A stretch of 5,175 nucleotides of DNA from an uncultured Clostridium sp. (GCA_947244675.1 CAMXLV010000115.1:1-5175); one strand, 5' to 3'. Positions 1 to 5,175 are shown, counted from the stretch's first letter. Made by a program: numbers and translations. The notes: generated by a model not told the origin, from the letters alone.

Positions 1-779
1 TTGATACTAGAAAAGTAACAAATATGGAAGTAATGTTTAATGGTTGTAGTAATTTGACAGAACTTGACGTATCAAGTTTTGATACCAGTAATGTAACAAC
101 AATGCGTTCCATGTTTGCAAATTGTTCTAAACTAACAGAATTAAATTTGTTAAATTTTAATACTAGTAATGTAACCAATATGGGAACTATGTTTTTTAAT
201 TGTAGTAGCTTATTATCGTTAGACTTGTCAAATTTTAATACCAGTAATGTAACTAATTCTCAACAACTATTTTCTGGATGTACTAGTTTGGAATTGCTAG
301 ATTTATCTAATTTTAATAACATTAATGTGACAGATATGTCTTCTATGTTTTATGGCCTTACTAATCTGACAGAATTAAATTTAACAAATTTTAGAACTGA
401 TAATGTAACTAATATGAATAGAATGTTCTATGGTTGTAGCAATTTAATATCATTAGATTTATCCAGTTTTGATACTAGTAATGTAACAGATATGGAATGG
501 ATGTTCCATTCTTGTCACAATTTAACAACTATAAATTTATCAAATTTTAATACAAAGAATGTAACAACTATGTATGCTATGTTTTTTGATTGCTATAAAT
601 TAAATAATATGGATTTTAGTAATTTTAATACTAGTAATGTAACAACTATGCAACAGATGTTCTCTAGGTGTAGAGAATTAACAATATTAGATTTATCTGC
701 TTTTGATACACACAATGTTACAACTATGAGGAATATGTTTTCCTCTTGTACAAATTTAACTAAAATTTATGTTGGAAAT
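1..779 (+). repeat. 78-bp tandem repeats encoding DUF285 units
   Basis: The coding sequence is built of direct repeats of 78 bp. The Phe codon that opens each unit lies at 78, 156, 234, 312, 390, 468, 546, 624 and 702, with no insertion or deletion between units. The best conserved stretch encodes F-[DN]-T-S-N-V-T, with variants of TTTAATACTAGTAATGTAAC recurring. The remainder of each unit has diverged. The array extends upstream out of the window. Such arrays can change copy number by recombination. Confidence 0.88.
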
Positions 780-857
780 AAGTGGACTACTCTAAATGTA
801 GATACCACTGAAATGTTTTTTAATTGCGGAACATCAACCACAACACTAAAAAATTAA
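1..857 (+). CDS. BspA-like/DUF285 leucine-rich repeat surface protein, C-terminal part (5' end outside window)
   Basis: This is the C-terminal part of a repeat protein. The reading frame is open from base 3, and the residues before the first Met (DTRKVTN) already fit the repeat, so the gene begins upstream of the window and the Met at base 24 is internal. About ten 26-residue units follow, each of the form F-[DN]-T-x-N-V-T-x-M-x-x-M-F-x-x-C-x-x-L-x-x-L-x-L-[SL]-[NSA]. This is the DUF285 / BspA-type repeat of bacterial surface proteins and mycoplasmal lipoproteins. Family knowledge suggests a solenoid exposed outside the cell that takes part in adhesion or host binding; the ligand is unknown. 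The last unit is degenerate (IYVGNKW, then NVDTTEMFFNCG), a common cap of such arrays. The protein stops at TAA 855-857 with no LPXTG motif, cell-wall-binding domain or membrane anchor, so any anchor or signal must be at the missing N-terminus. It has no in-frame CGG codon. A strong terminator follows immediately. Confidence 0.9.
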   Translation, partial: DTRKVTNMEVMFNGCSNLTELDVSSFDTSNVTTMRSMFANCSKLTELNLLNFNTSNVTNMGTMFFNCSSLLSLDLSNFNTSNVTNSQQLFSGCTSLELLDLSNFNNINVTDMSSMFYGLTNLTELNLTNFRTDNVTNMNRMFYGCSNLISLDLSSFDTSNVTDMEWMFHSCHNLTTINLSNFNTKNVTTMYAMFFDCYKLNNMDFSNFNTSNVTTMQQMFSRCRELTILDLSAFDTHNVTTMRNMFSSCTNLTKIYVGNKWTTLNVDTTEMFFNCGTSTTTLKN

Positions 858-923
858 GAACAAAAGGAGTATGCTAAAAAATGTTAGACATTTTAGATTA
901 CTTTGCATACTCCTTTTTTGTTC
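858..923 (+). terminator. Rho-independent terminator with nested hairpin, probably bidirectional
   Basis: The element begins right after the TAA of the DUF285 gene. The arm GGAGTATGC (866-874) pairs with GCATACTCC (905-913). It is flanked by AAAA on the left and TTTTTT on the right, and the symmetry extends to GAAC/GTTC at the outer ends. Inside the 30-nt loop lies a second perfect hairpin, AAAATGT (878-884) and ACATTTT (888-894), with a 3-nt loop. The T-run after the right arm suits termination of the plus-strand gene. Read on the minus strand the stem is followed by TTTTG, so it may also stop transcripts coming from tatD, which converge on it. Confidence 0.88.
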
Positions 924-993
924 GCCTGCCAAATTTACTTTAGCAAATTTTCTGTAGAATGTATTTTTATTGTATTAGTAAAATTCTAATTTT

Positions 994-1779
994 TTACAAA
1001 ATTGCCTTTAATAAAATATTCTGTGCATTTTGGTATGTTATATTGGCTACTTCTTCTATTGAAATATTCTTCACCTCAGCAATTTTTTGTGCCATATATT
1101 TTACATTGCTAGGATCATTTCTTCTACCGCGAAAAGGTTCTGGGGATAAATAGGGACTATCTGTTTCAATTAATATTTTTTCATTTGGCACCATACTTAT
1201 AATTTCCTCTGCATTTTTTGAATTTTTGAAAGTAATTGGACCTGCAAAGGAAATATAAAATCCTAATTTTAAAGCTTCTTTGACTAACTCACGATTAAGT
1301 GGGCAACAATGAAAAACTCCCTTTTGTTTCACTAGATTCTCTTTTAATAAAATAATAGTATCCATTACAGCTTCTCTTGTATGGATTACAATTGGTAAAT
1401 TTAATTCATTTGCTAAATTAATTTGTGCTAAAAAAGCTTCTTTTTGTATTTCTTTGTTGTCTTGATTCCAGTAATAATCAAAACCAATTTCTCCAATTGC
1501 TACTATTTTTTTATTTTGTTTTGCTATTTCTTTAATTTCTGCTAACATTTTCCACAGTTCTTCCTTTGTTTGTGGAATATCATTTGGAGAAATTCCTGCT
1601 GTTGCATATATAAAATCATATTTTGTTGCTAAATCGCTCGCTCTTTTAGAACTTTCCAAACTATAAGCAGCCGATATTACTTTTGTAATCCCTTCTTTAT
1701 AAATATTTTGAATTAATTCCTCTCTATCTTCTTCAAACTTTTCATCATCTAAATGAGCATGGCTATCAAATAATTGCAT
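994..1779 (-). CDS. tatD: TatD family metal-dependent hydrolase/deoxyribonuclease
   Basis: This 261-residue TIM-barrel enzyme has the usual TatD length. The visible metal-site motifs, in order, are DSHAHLD (His7, His9), GEIGFDYYW (Glu97), LPIVIHTREA (His133), GVFHCC (His157) and IETDSPYLSPEPFRG (Asp207), followed by RNDPSNV. TatD proteins are cytoplasmic, divalent-metal-dependent 3'-5' DNA exonucleases linked to DNA repair and DNA degradation; the cellular substrate here is not known. Two family motifs vary: the usual GxHP is GISP (Ser64), and the usual HCFSG is HCCPLN. All the main metal ligands are kept, so it is probably active. The start is the ATG at 1779, with AAGGAGA at 1786-1792. It lies 13 bp downstream of the acpS stop, whose TAA abuts the ribosome-binding site, so the two genes are very likely co-transcribed and translationally linked. 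No strong terminator of its own is seen between 924 and 993; the hairpin at 858-923 may serve. Confidence 0.93.
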   Translation of the reverse strand: MQLFDSHAHLDDEKFEEDREELIQNIYKEGITKVISAAYSLESSKRASDLATKYDFIYATAGISPNDIPQTKEELWKMLAEIKEIAKQNKKIVAIGEIGFDYYWNQDNKEIQKEAFLAQINLANELNLPIVIHTREAVMDTIILLKENLVKQKGVFHCCPLNRELVKEALKLGFYISFAGPITFKNSKNAEEIISMVPNEKILIETDSPYLSPEPFRGRRNDPSNVKYMAQKIAEVKNISIEEVANITYQNAQNILLKAIL

Positions 1780-1792
1780 GACTTATCTCCTT

Positions 1793-2173
1793 TTATTTTA
1801 TTAATGCTGTTACATTAGCTACTGCATATTGTTTGCAATGTGATATGCTTAAATCTATATTTTCTATTTTATTTATATATTGAGATGGAATCTTAAGTTC
1901 TGGTCTTCCTTGTTGATTGTTGCTAATCTCAATATCTTTCCAGGTAATAGCATATTTATCTTCCATTTGATTAGAAATAGTTTTAAATGCCGCTTCTTTA
2001 GCAGCAAACCTTGCAGCATAATGTTGATACTTTTGAGCTTTTTTACTTTCACAATAAGCAATTTCATTTTTGGTATATACTCTTTCTAAAAAAGCTTTTC
2101 CCATTTTTTCATCCTCTATGCTTTCTTTAATTCTTTCTATTTCAATTATGTCAGTTCCACAGCATACTTTCAT
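1793..2173 (-). CDS. acpS: Holo-[acyl-carrier-protein] synthase
   Basis: The predicted protein is a 126-residue AcpS-type phosphopantetheinyl transferase of normal length. It moves the 4'-phosphopantetheine arm from CoA to a serine of apo-ACP, activating it for fatty acid synthesis in the cytoplasm. Visible motifs are GTDIIEIERI near the N-terminus with the Mg-binding Asp8; RFAAKEAAFK with catalytic Glu60 and Lys64; the WKDIEI strand followed by GRPEL; and the C-terminal LSISH (110-112 region) with AVANV. The start is the ATG at 2173, preceded at 7 nt by AAGGGAGA (2181-2188). An in-frame TTG at 2191 would add six residues (MKGEKN), but these are encoded by the ribosome-binding site itself and are not family-like. 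tatD follows directly. No convincing promoter is visible in the 93-bp gap upstream, which holds a palindromic repeat, so transcription may come from a weak TATAAA (2207-2212, minus strand) lacking a good -35, or from the upstream operon. Confidence 0.95.
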   Translation of the reverse strand: MKVCCGTDIIEIERIKESIEDEKMGKAFLERVYTKNEIAYCESKKAQKYQHYAARFAAKEAAFKTISNQMEDKYAITWKDIEISNNQQGRPELKIPSQYINKIENIDLSISHCKQYAVANVTALIK

Positions 2174-2226
2174 GTTTTTTTCTCCCTTCAAAGAGTTCCT
2201 TTCATTTTTATAAAAAAATTAAAGAC

Positions 2227-2281
2227 TGTCCCCTAATCCCTGCTAAGAGGGATTTAAAGAACGTCCCTAAATCCCTTTTAG
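2227..2281. repeat. Intergenic palindromic repeat, copy 1 (REP/MITE-like)
   Basis: This GTCCCT/AATCCCT-rich palindromic unit contains two overlapping stems. AATCCCT (2235-2241) pairs with AGGGATT (2248-2254) over a 6-nt loop. Alternatively CTAAGAGGGATTTA (2243-2256) pairs with TAAATCCCTTTTAG (2268-2281) with only one G/T position. The segments GTCCCCTAATCCCT and GTCCCTAAATCCCT are near-direct repeats flanking the centre. The reverse complement of the window's last 50 bases (5126-5175) aligns without gaps to 2231-2280, about 37 of 50 identical by eye. The repeat supplies the stop codon and last residues of the 410-aa gene on the minus strand. There is no T-run after either stem, so intrinsic termination is not obvious. 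Similar GGGAC-type palindromes are common between genes in clostridia; that family link is from memory, not a search. Confidence 0.72.
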
Positions 2282-3499
2282 AATTAAAAAGTTGATTAAA
2301 TTCCATATCAGTGATAAAAATACTATAATGGCTATTCCTAATATTGTTTTTCTTTCTTTTTCGATGTTTAGTTCTTTGTATAAAATGTCATATTTATTTT
2401 TTACTTGCTGATAGAGTTTTTCTAATTCAAATACTTCTTGTAGTTTATGATTTAATAGGGTTCCTGTTTCTTCTTCTGTGATTTCTTGTATCCATAAGTT
2501 TTTAGTGAATTCAACAAATTTTTTTCTGGCTTTTTTTATTTTAGTTGTACTTTTGAATTCTAATTCGATTTTTTTCAAGTATATTTTTTTGTATAAATTG
2601 AATAGGTAGGTGTAAAAATATTGATTTTCATATTCTTCTGGTAAAATGGTATAGTTGTTCATATCATTACTAGAAGAAAATAACACCATTCCTAATTTTG
2701 TTAGTCCTAATTTAGCATATTTCCATCTGGAAAAGGTTTCTATTTTTTCCAATTCATAATCTCTACTATTGTCTGCTGGTAAGATATTGGCATATTTGAT
2801 GAATTGATTTTTGATTTCATCAAAATGTTTAGTAGCATTCCATGCTTCTTGGTCAATACAGACATAAGAATAAGTTAAAAATCTCTCTGTGTCTATGTTT
2901 AACTTGGCTGCATCTGCATTTTCTCCTGTTATTTCATGAATAAATTCTTGAAATATTTTAGTGTCAGAAAAACTATCGGTTTGAATTCGTATGTTATCAT
3001 AATTTTCTAAACTGGCTAACTCATTGTTTATATCTCTAAATTTGTAATTAAAGTTTAATACATTACTAAATTCTGTGTATTCCTCTACATTCGTTTTGAT
3101 AGCTAAAAAACTGATTCCTGTTGAAAAACATAAGATTTCTATTTTTTGGATATTAAAGAATATCCCATTATCTTTTTCTAATTTCCCCTGCATATCTTTT
3201 TTTAATGTGTATTCAAAGATGTTACACGTATTTTTAGCAAGCAATGCTGCTCTTGTCTCTATTGGTAGTTCTTCTAATTTTTTTAGTTTGGCTGTTTGGT
3301 ATCCAAAACTAGAAAATAAGAATTCTCCTATTTTAGGTAAAAAATATTTATATAATCTTATATCTTTTTCTTTTTGGAAGGTTTTTAAAGTACAATGTTT
3401 GTCTTTTAGCATTTTTAATATGTATTTTTGATATTTTCCATCTTTTATAACAAAAGGATGGATAAAATACGTGTATTGATAATTTGTCTTTAGTTCCAT
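2267..3499 (-). CDS. Hypothetical protein with C-terminal membrane anchor and coiled coil
   Basis: I do not recognise a named family for this 410-residue protein. Residues 1 to about 340 look like a soluble, mixed alpha/beta, Lys- and Phe-rich cytoplasmic region with no signal peptide; the N-terminus has an aromatic stretch, YQYTYFIHPFVI. Residues about 345-385 are charged and helical (KLQEVFELEKLYQQVKNKYD) and likely form a coiled coil. A single hydrophobic segment, about 386-408 (ILGIAIIVFLSLIWNLINFLIL), ends two residues before the C-terminus, making it tail-anchored with its bulk inside the cell. A long helix leading into a C-terminal membrane segment resembles CorA-like proteins in outline, but no GMN motif is present, so I do not call it a transporter. 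The start is the ATG at 3499 with AAAGGAG at 3506-3512. It lies 16 bp after the WG-repeat gene's stop, so the two form an operon and may act together at the membrane. Its TAG stop lies inside the palindromic repeat. There are no in-frame CGG codons. Confidence 0.8.
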   Translation of the reverse strand: MELKTNYQYTYFIHPFVIKDGKYQKYILKMLKDKHCTLKTFQKEKDIRLYKYFLPKIGEFLFSSFGYQTAKLKKLEELPIETRAALLAKNTCNIFEYTLKKDMQGKLEKDNGIFFNIQKIEILCFSTGISFLAIKTNVEEYTEFSNVLNFNYKFRDINNELASLENYDNIRIQTDSFSDTKIFQEFIHEITGENADAAKLNIDTERFLTYSYVCIDQEAWNATKHFDEIKNQFIKYANILPADNSRDYELEKIETFSRWKYAKLGLTKLGMVLFSSSNDMNNYTILPEEYENQYFYTYLFNLYKKIYLKKIELEFKSTTKIKKARKKFVEFTKNLWIQEITEEETGTLLNHKLQEVFELEKLYQQVKNKYDILYKELNIEKERKTILGIAIIVFLSLIWNLINFLILKGI

Positions 3500-3515
3500 T
3501 TTTTTCTCCTTTATT

Positions 3516-5042
3516 TTACAATTGGTTATAATAATTCATATTCATGTCTTTTCCTAAATGCCATCTTCCAATAAAATCAATTTTTAAATAGTCGTCTAAA
3601 TGATAAGTTGGTTCTTGTACTATGTTTCCTTTTTGATCAAGAGATCCCCATTTTCCATCTTGCTTGATTCCTATATAACCATATTTGTTTTGTTCGGTTA
3701 TATCATCATAAATATAATCTACTACTACTTTTCCATTTTTATCAACTAGTCCATATTTTCCATCTTTTTTGCTTTTGAATAAGTTGTTTGCTGTTTTTAT
3801 TTCTGTAACATTTTTTTCTTCAAATTTAAAGTTGTAATATTTGTATTCTTCTCCTTGTTTTAATTCCATATATCCTTTTTCATCATCTATATCAATTAAA
3901 ATTCCAGATTGACGAACTGTATAGGTATTGTCAATTATATCATTGCTATAGTCCTCTTTTTCAGCTATGTAAATGTCAGCCTTTTCCTGATAAGTTAGTG
4001 ATAAGTAAATTGGTTCTACCTTTGTTTCTTTTTGTAAATCAATGATTCCATATTTCCCACCTTTTTTGGCAAGCAATATTCCTGATTTTGCTTCTTTTAA
4101 CTCTTCATATTCTGGAGCAATTGTTATTTCTCCGATTTGTTTTCATGACGCCATATTGCCCACCTTTTGTATAAATGATACCATTTTCTTCATTTTTTAA
4201 GATTTCTTTAATTTCATCATATCCTGTACTTAGTATTTCTTCTCCACCTTTTTTTACTAAGATGGTATTTCCTCCTTGTTTTACTACATATGTATCATTT
4301 CCATAGATTTTTAGAATTTCATCATATTTAGTTTCCAATATAGTTTGATTGCTATAATTTACAACCCCAAATTTTCCATTTTCTCCTTTTACAATAAAGC
4401 CTTCTTTGTCATTTTTTCCTAGATTGGTTATCTCTGCATAGTTAAGAGGTAAAACTTCTTTTCCTTCTTGACTTAGTATTCCGAACTTTTCCTTCTTTGA
4501 TTACTTTTAAAGCATTTTCGATACCTTGTATTGCTGTTATTTCATCATACTGACAACTAGCTAATTCTTTTCCTTTAAAGTTGATTAACCCATATTTTCC
4601 TTCTTTTTTCACTTTTAAAGTGTTTTGTTCATACCACATATTATTGTTTTTATCTTGATTTGCAATTGCCTCTACTTGCTCATATTCTGTTAATATTTCT
4701 TTGTTTTTACTATTTAGTGCTTTCATTTTGTATTCTCCTGTTTCATAGTTCACATCATAAATACATAAGAATACATCATTTTTGCTGTTGGGAATCGTTA
4801 TCATTTCTTCATAAGCTGGATCAATTACTATTTCTCCGCTTTTCATCAATAACGCCCCATTTATTATCTTTAAAGACTACTACATAATCTTTACTGCTTA
4901 TTTTTAACTGTTCTTTGTCTTTGGTTAGAATTCCTTTTATGATAAATATAAACATAATTACTACAGCAATTGCTACAATTACTGCAAATACTTTTTTTAA
5001 GTTTAATTTTGGCTCTTCATATCTTTTCCCTCGATTCACCAT
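3516..5042 (-). CDS. WG-repeat membrane protein requiring three +1 frameshifts at CGG codons
   Basis: Read with three +1 shifts, this is a continuous 507-aa protein. The segments are 5042-4839 (residues 1-68), 4837-4484 (69-186), 4482-4135 (187-302) and 4133-3516 (303-507). The start is the ATG at 5042 with AAGGAGG at 5047-5053. Residues about 15-39 form one membrane helix (VFAVIVAIAVVIMFIFII) after a basic N-terminus, giving N-inside topology with the repeats outside. About ten WG (KWG) repeats follow, for example NKWGVIDEK-GEIVI, GKYGLINFKGKEL, GKFGVV, GQYGVMKTN-GEITI, GKYGIIDL, GKYGLVDKNGKVVV and GKWGSLDQKGNIV, most followed by a YDEI-like strand. WG repeats are predicted beta-solenoid or propeller-like modules of unknown function. 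The C-terminus ends RWHLGKDMNMNYYNQL. The frame breaks at C4838, C4483 and C4134 each hit an in-frame CGG followed by A, and reading GGA restores the repeat glycine (Gly69, Gly187, Gly303). The internal fragments begin only at TTG codons without ribosome-binding sites. The alternative is a decayed gene. The 410-aa gene follows in the same operon. Confidence 0.85.
4131..4134 (-). other. Putative +1 frameshift site 3: AAT-CGG-A
   Basis: In the incoming frame the codons are AAA ACA AAT CGG, and TGA follows nine codons after CGG begins. Skipping C4134 gives YGVMKTN-GEITIAPEYEEL, with the classical N-G turn of a WG repeat. After this third +1 shift the reading frame is again that of the ATG at 5042, and it stays open to the stop at 3516-3518. 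Confidence 0.75.
4480..4483 (-). other. Putative +1 frameshift site 2: GTT-CGG-A
   Basis: In the incoming frame the codons are GGA AAA GTT CGG, and TAA follows 13 codons after CGG begins. Skipping C4483 gives GKV-GILSQEGKEVLPLNYAEI, which restores the G of the [WYF]-G motif, although V replaces the usual aromatic residue. Dropping one A from the nearby AAAA would instead give GKFGIL, so the exact slip position is less certain here than at the other two sites. The downstream context is CGGAATA. Confidence 0.68.
4835..4838 (-). other. Putative +1 frameshift site 1: AAG-CGG-A
   Basis: In the incoming frame the codons are GAT GAA AAG CGG, and a TGA stop follows five codons after CGG begins. Skipping C4838 and reading GGA gives GVIDEK-GEIVIDPAYEEM, an excellent WG consensus with the D-x-K-G spacing intact. 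CGG is codon 69 of the frame opened by the ATG at 5042. The CGGAGAAATA context is shared with site 3. Confidence 0.75.
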
Positions 5043-5046
5043 TTTG

Positions 5047-5053
5047 CCTCCTT
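5047..5053 (-). promoter_or_regulatory. Ribosome-binding site of the WG-repeat gene
   Basis: AAGGAGG on the minus strand lies four bases before the ATG at 5042 and is a near-perfect anti-16S match. It fixes the start. The downstream out-of-frame fragments have no comparable site, which argues that this is the only translation start for the whole region down to 3516. Confidence 0.85.
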
Positions 5054-5081
5054 TTTAACATCTATTGTTGTTGACTCCTAT

Positions 5082-5110
5082 AATATATCATAAAATATAT
5101 TTTGTTTCAA
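5082..5110 (-). promoter_or_regulatory. Sigma-70/SigA-type promoter of the WG-repeat operon
   Basis: On the minus strand, TTGAAA (5105-5110) is the -35 box and TATATT (5082-5087) the -10 box, separated by exactly 17 bp of A/T-rich spacer. Transcription would start near 5075, leaving a leader of about 30 nt before the ATG at 5042. The palindromic repeat copy 2 lies just upstream. No operator-like symmetry is evident. Confidence 0.7.
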
Positions 5111-5125
5111 CCTTCTTCTTTTCAA

Positions 5126-5175
5126 AAAAAGGGAAAAGGGGACGTAGCAAAAATCCCTCCTAACAGGGAATAGGG
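5126..5175. repeat. Intergenic palindromic repeat, copy 2 (inverted, cut by window end)
   Basis: The reverse complement of these 50 bases aligns without gaps to 2231-2280, differing at about 13 positions. The core TCCCT (5154-5158) pairs with AGGGA (5165-5169) over a 6-nt loop (CCTAAC), or alternatively with AGGGA at 5130-5134. A GGGGACGTAG segment corresponds to the ACGTCCCT of copy 1. The element likely continues beyond base 5175, where copy 1 would predict a GGGACAGTCTTT-like end. It lies directly upstream of the WG operon promoter, in opposite orientation to copy 1. Confidence 0.68.

Noticed and set aside
1..779. 78-bp repeats as a CRISPR or non-coding satellite array
   Set aside because: The repeats are in frame, diverge mainly at permitted residue positions, encode the DUF285 motif and have no unique spacers.
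2174..2191. Upstream TTG start of acpS adding six residues
   Set aside because: Those codons are the ribosome-binding site of the ATG at 2173, and AcpS proteins begin right before the GTDIIEI motif.
3075..3431. Plus-strand open frames at 959-1153, 1880-2089, 3075-3431 and 4660-4887
   Set aside because: They are antisense to confident genes, are rich in Phe, Ser and Leu as expected for shadows of Lys-rich genes, and have no ribosome-binding sites.
4131..4838. CGG reassigned to another amino acid (for example Trp or Gln)
   Set aside because: The incoming frame hits a stop 5, 13 or 9 codons after CGG begins and loses the WG pattern, so a change of frame is needed, not just a new meaning. TGG is also used normally for Trp here.
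4442..4849. Fragments 4849-4442, 4338-4105 and 4076-3516 as separate genes
   Set aside because: Each opens only at a TTG that is a Leu codon or lies inside a WG repeat, without a Shine-Dalgarno sequence. The repeat pattern continues across all three boundaries, and the frames are open upstream to the CGG junctions.
3516..5042. Plain pseudogene or sequencing-error explanation for the broken WG gene
   Set aside because: It cannot be excluded, but all three breaks are +1 and coincide with the gene's only three CGGs. There is no other lesion, and the start, promoter and stop are intact. Longer homopolymers in the window (A7/T7 runs) cause no frame breaks.
5071..5086. Plus-strand TTGACT and TATAAT as a promoter
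   Set aside because: The two boxes are only 2 bp apart and no plus-strand gene follows. The minus-strand TTGAAA/TATATT pair with 17-bp spacing fits the gene that is present.

Overview
The window is very AT-rich, with strong Shine-Dalgarno sequences (AAGGAG type), Firmicutes-like AcpS and TatD proteins, a BspA/DUF285-type surface repeat protein and a WG-repeat membrane protein. This suggests a low-GC, probably gut-dwelling, uncultivated member of the Clostridia. That placement is inference from gene content and composition; no marker for a named genus is present.

Layout. (1) Bases 1-857, plus strand: the 3' end of a surface protein made of 26-residue DUF285 leucine-rich-like repeats in perfect 78-nt register. 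A strong two-tier intrinsic terminator follows (858-923). (2) Bases 994-2173, minus strand: acpS and tatD, 13 bp apart, a small housekeeping pair. (3) Bases 2267-5042, minus strand: a two-gene unit with a good sigma-70-type promoter at 5082-5110. It encodes a WG-repeat membrane protein, then, 16 bp later, a 410-aa tail-anchored protein of unknown function. (4) Two divergent copies (about 74% identical over 50 nt, counted by eye) of an intergenic palindromic repeat bracket this unit in inverted orientation, at 2227-2281 and 5126-5175. The second copy runs off the window.

Main discovery. The WG-repeat gene (3516-5042) cannot be read in one frame: it needs three +1 frame changes. Each falls exactly at an in-frame CGG codon followed by A. 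Skipping the C and reading GGA (Gly) restores the conserved glycine of a WG repeat each time. These are the only three CGG trinucleotides on the coding strand of that gene, and I found no in-frame CGG in any of the other four coding regions. Three +1 shifts return to the starting frame and give a continuous 507-aa protein. The downstream fragments start only at TTG codons inside repeats, without ribosome-binding sites, so they are not separate genes. The simplest reading is that in-frame CGG is an unassigned or starved codon in this organism and acts as a +1 frameshift site (CGGA read as skip-C plus Gly, or as a four-base codon). A decayed gene or sequence errors are the alternatives, but neither predicts that all three events coincide with the only three CGGs.

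Working together: the WG protein and the 410-aa protein are probably co-expressed at the membrane. AcpS (phosphopantetheine transfer to acyl carrier protein) and TatD (metal-dependent nuclease or hydrolase) look like unrelated housekeeping genes that happen to lie downstream on the same strand.
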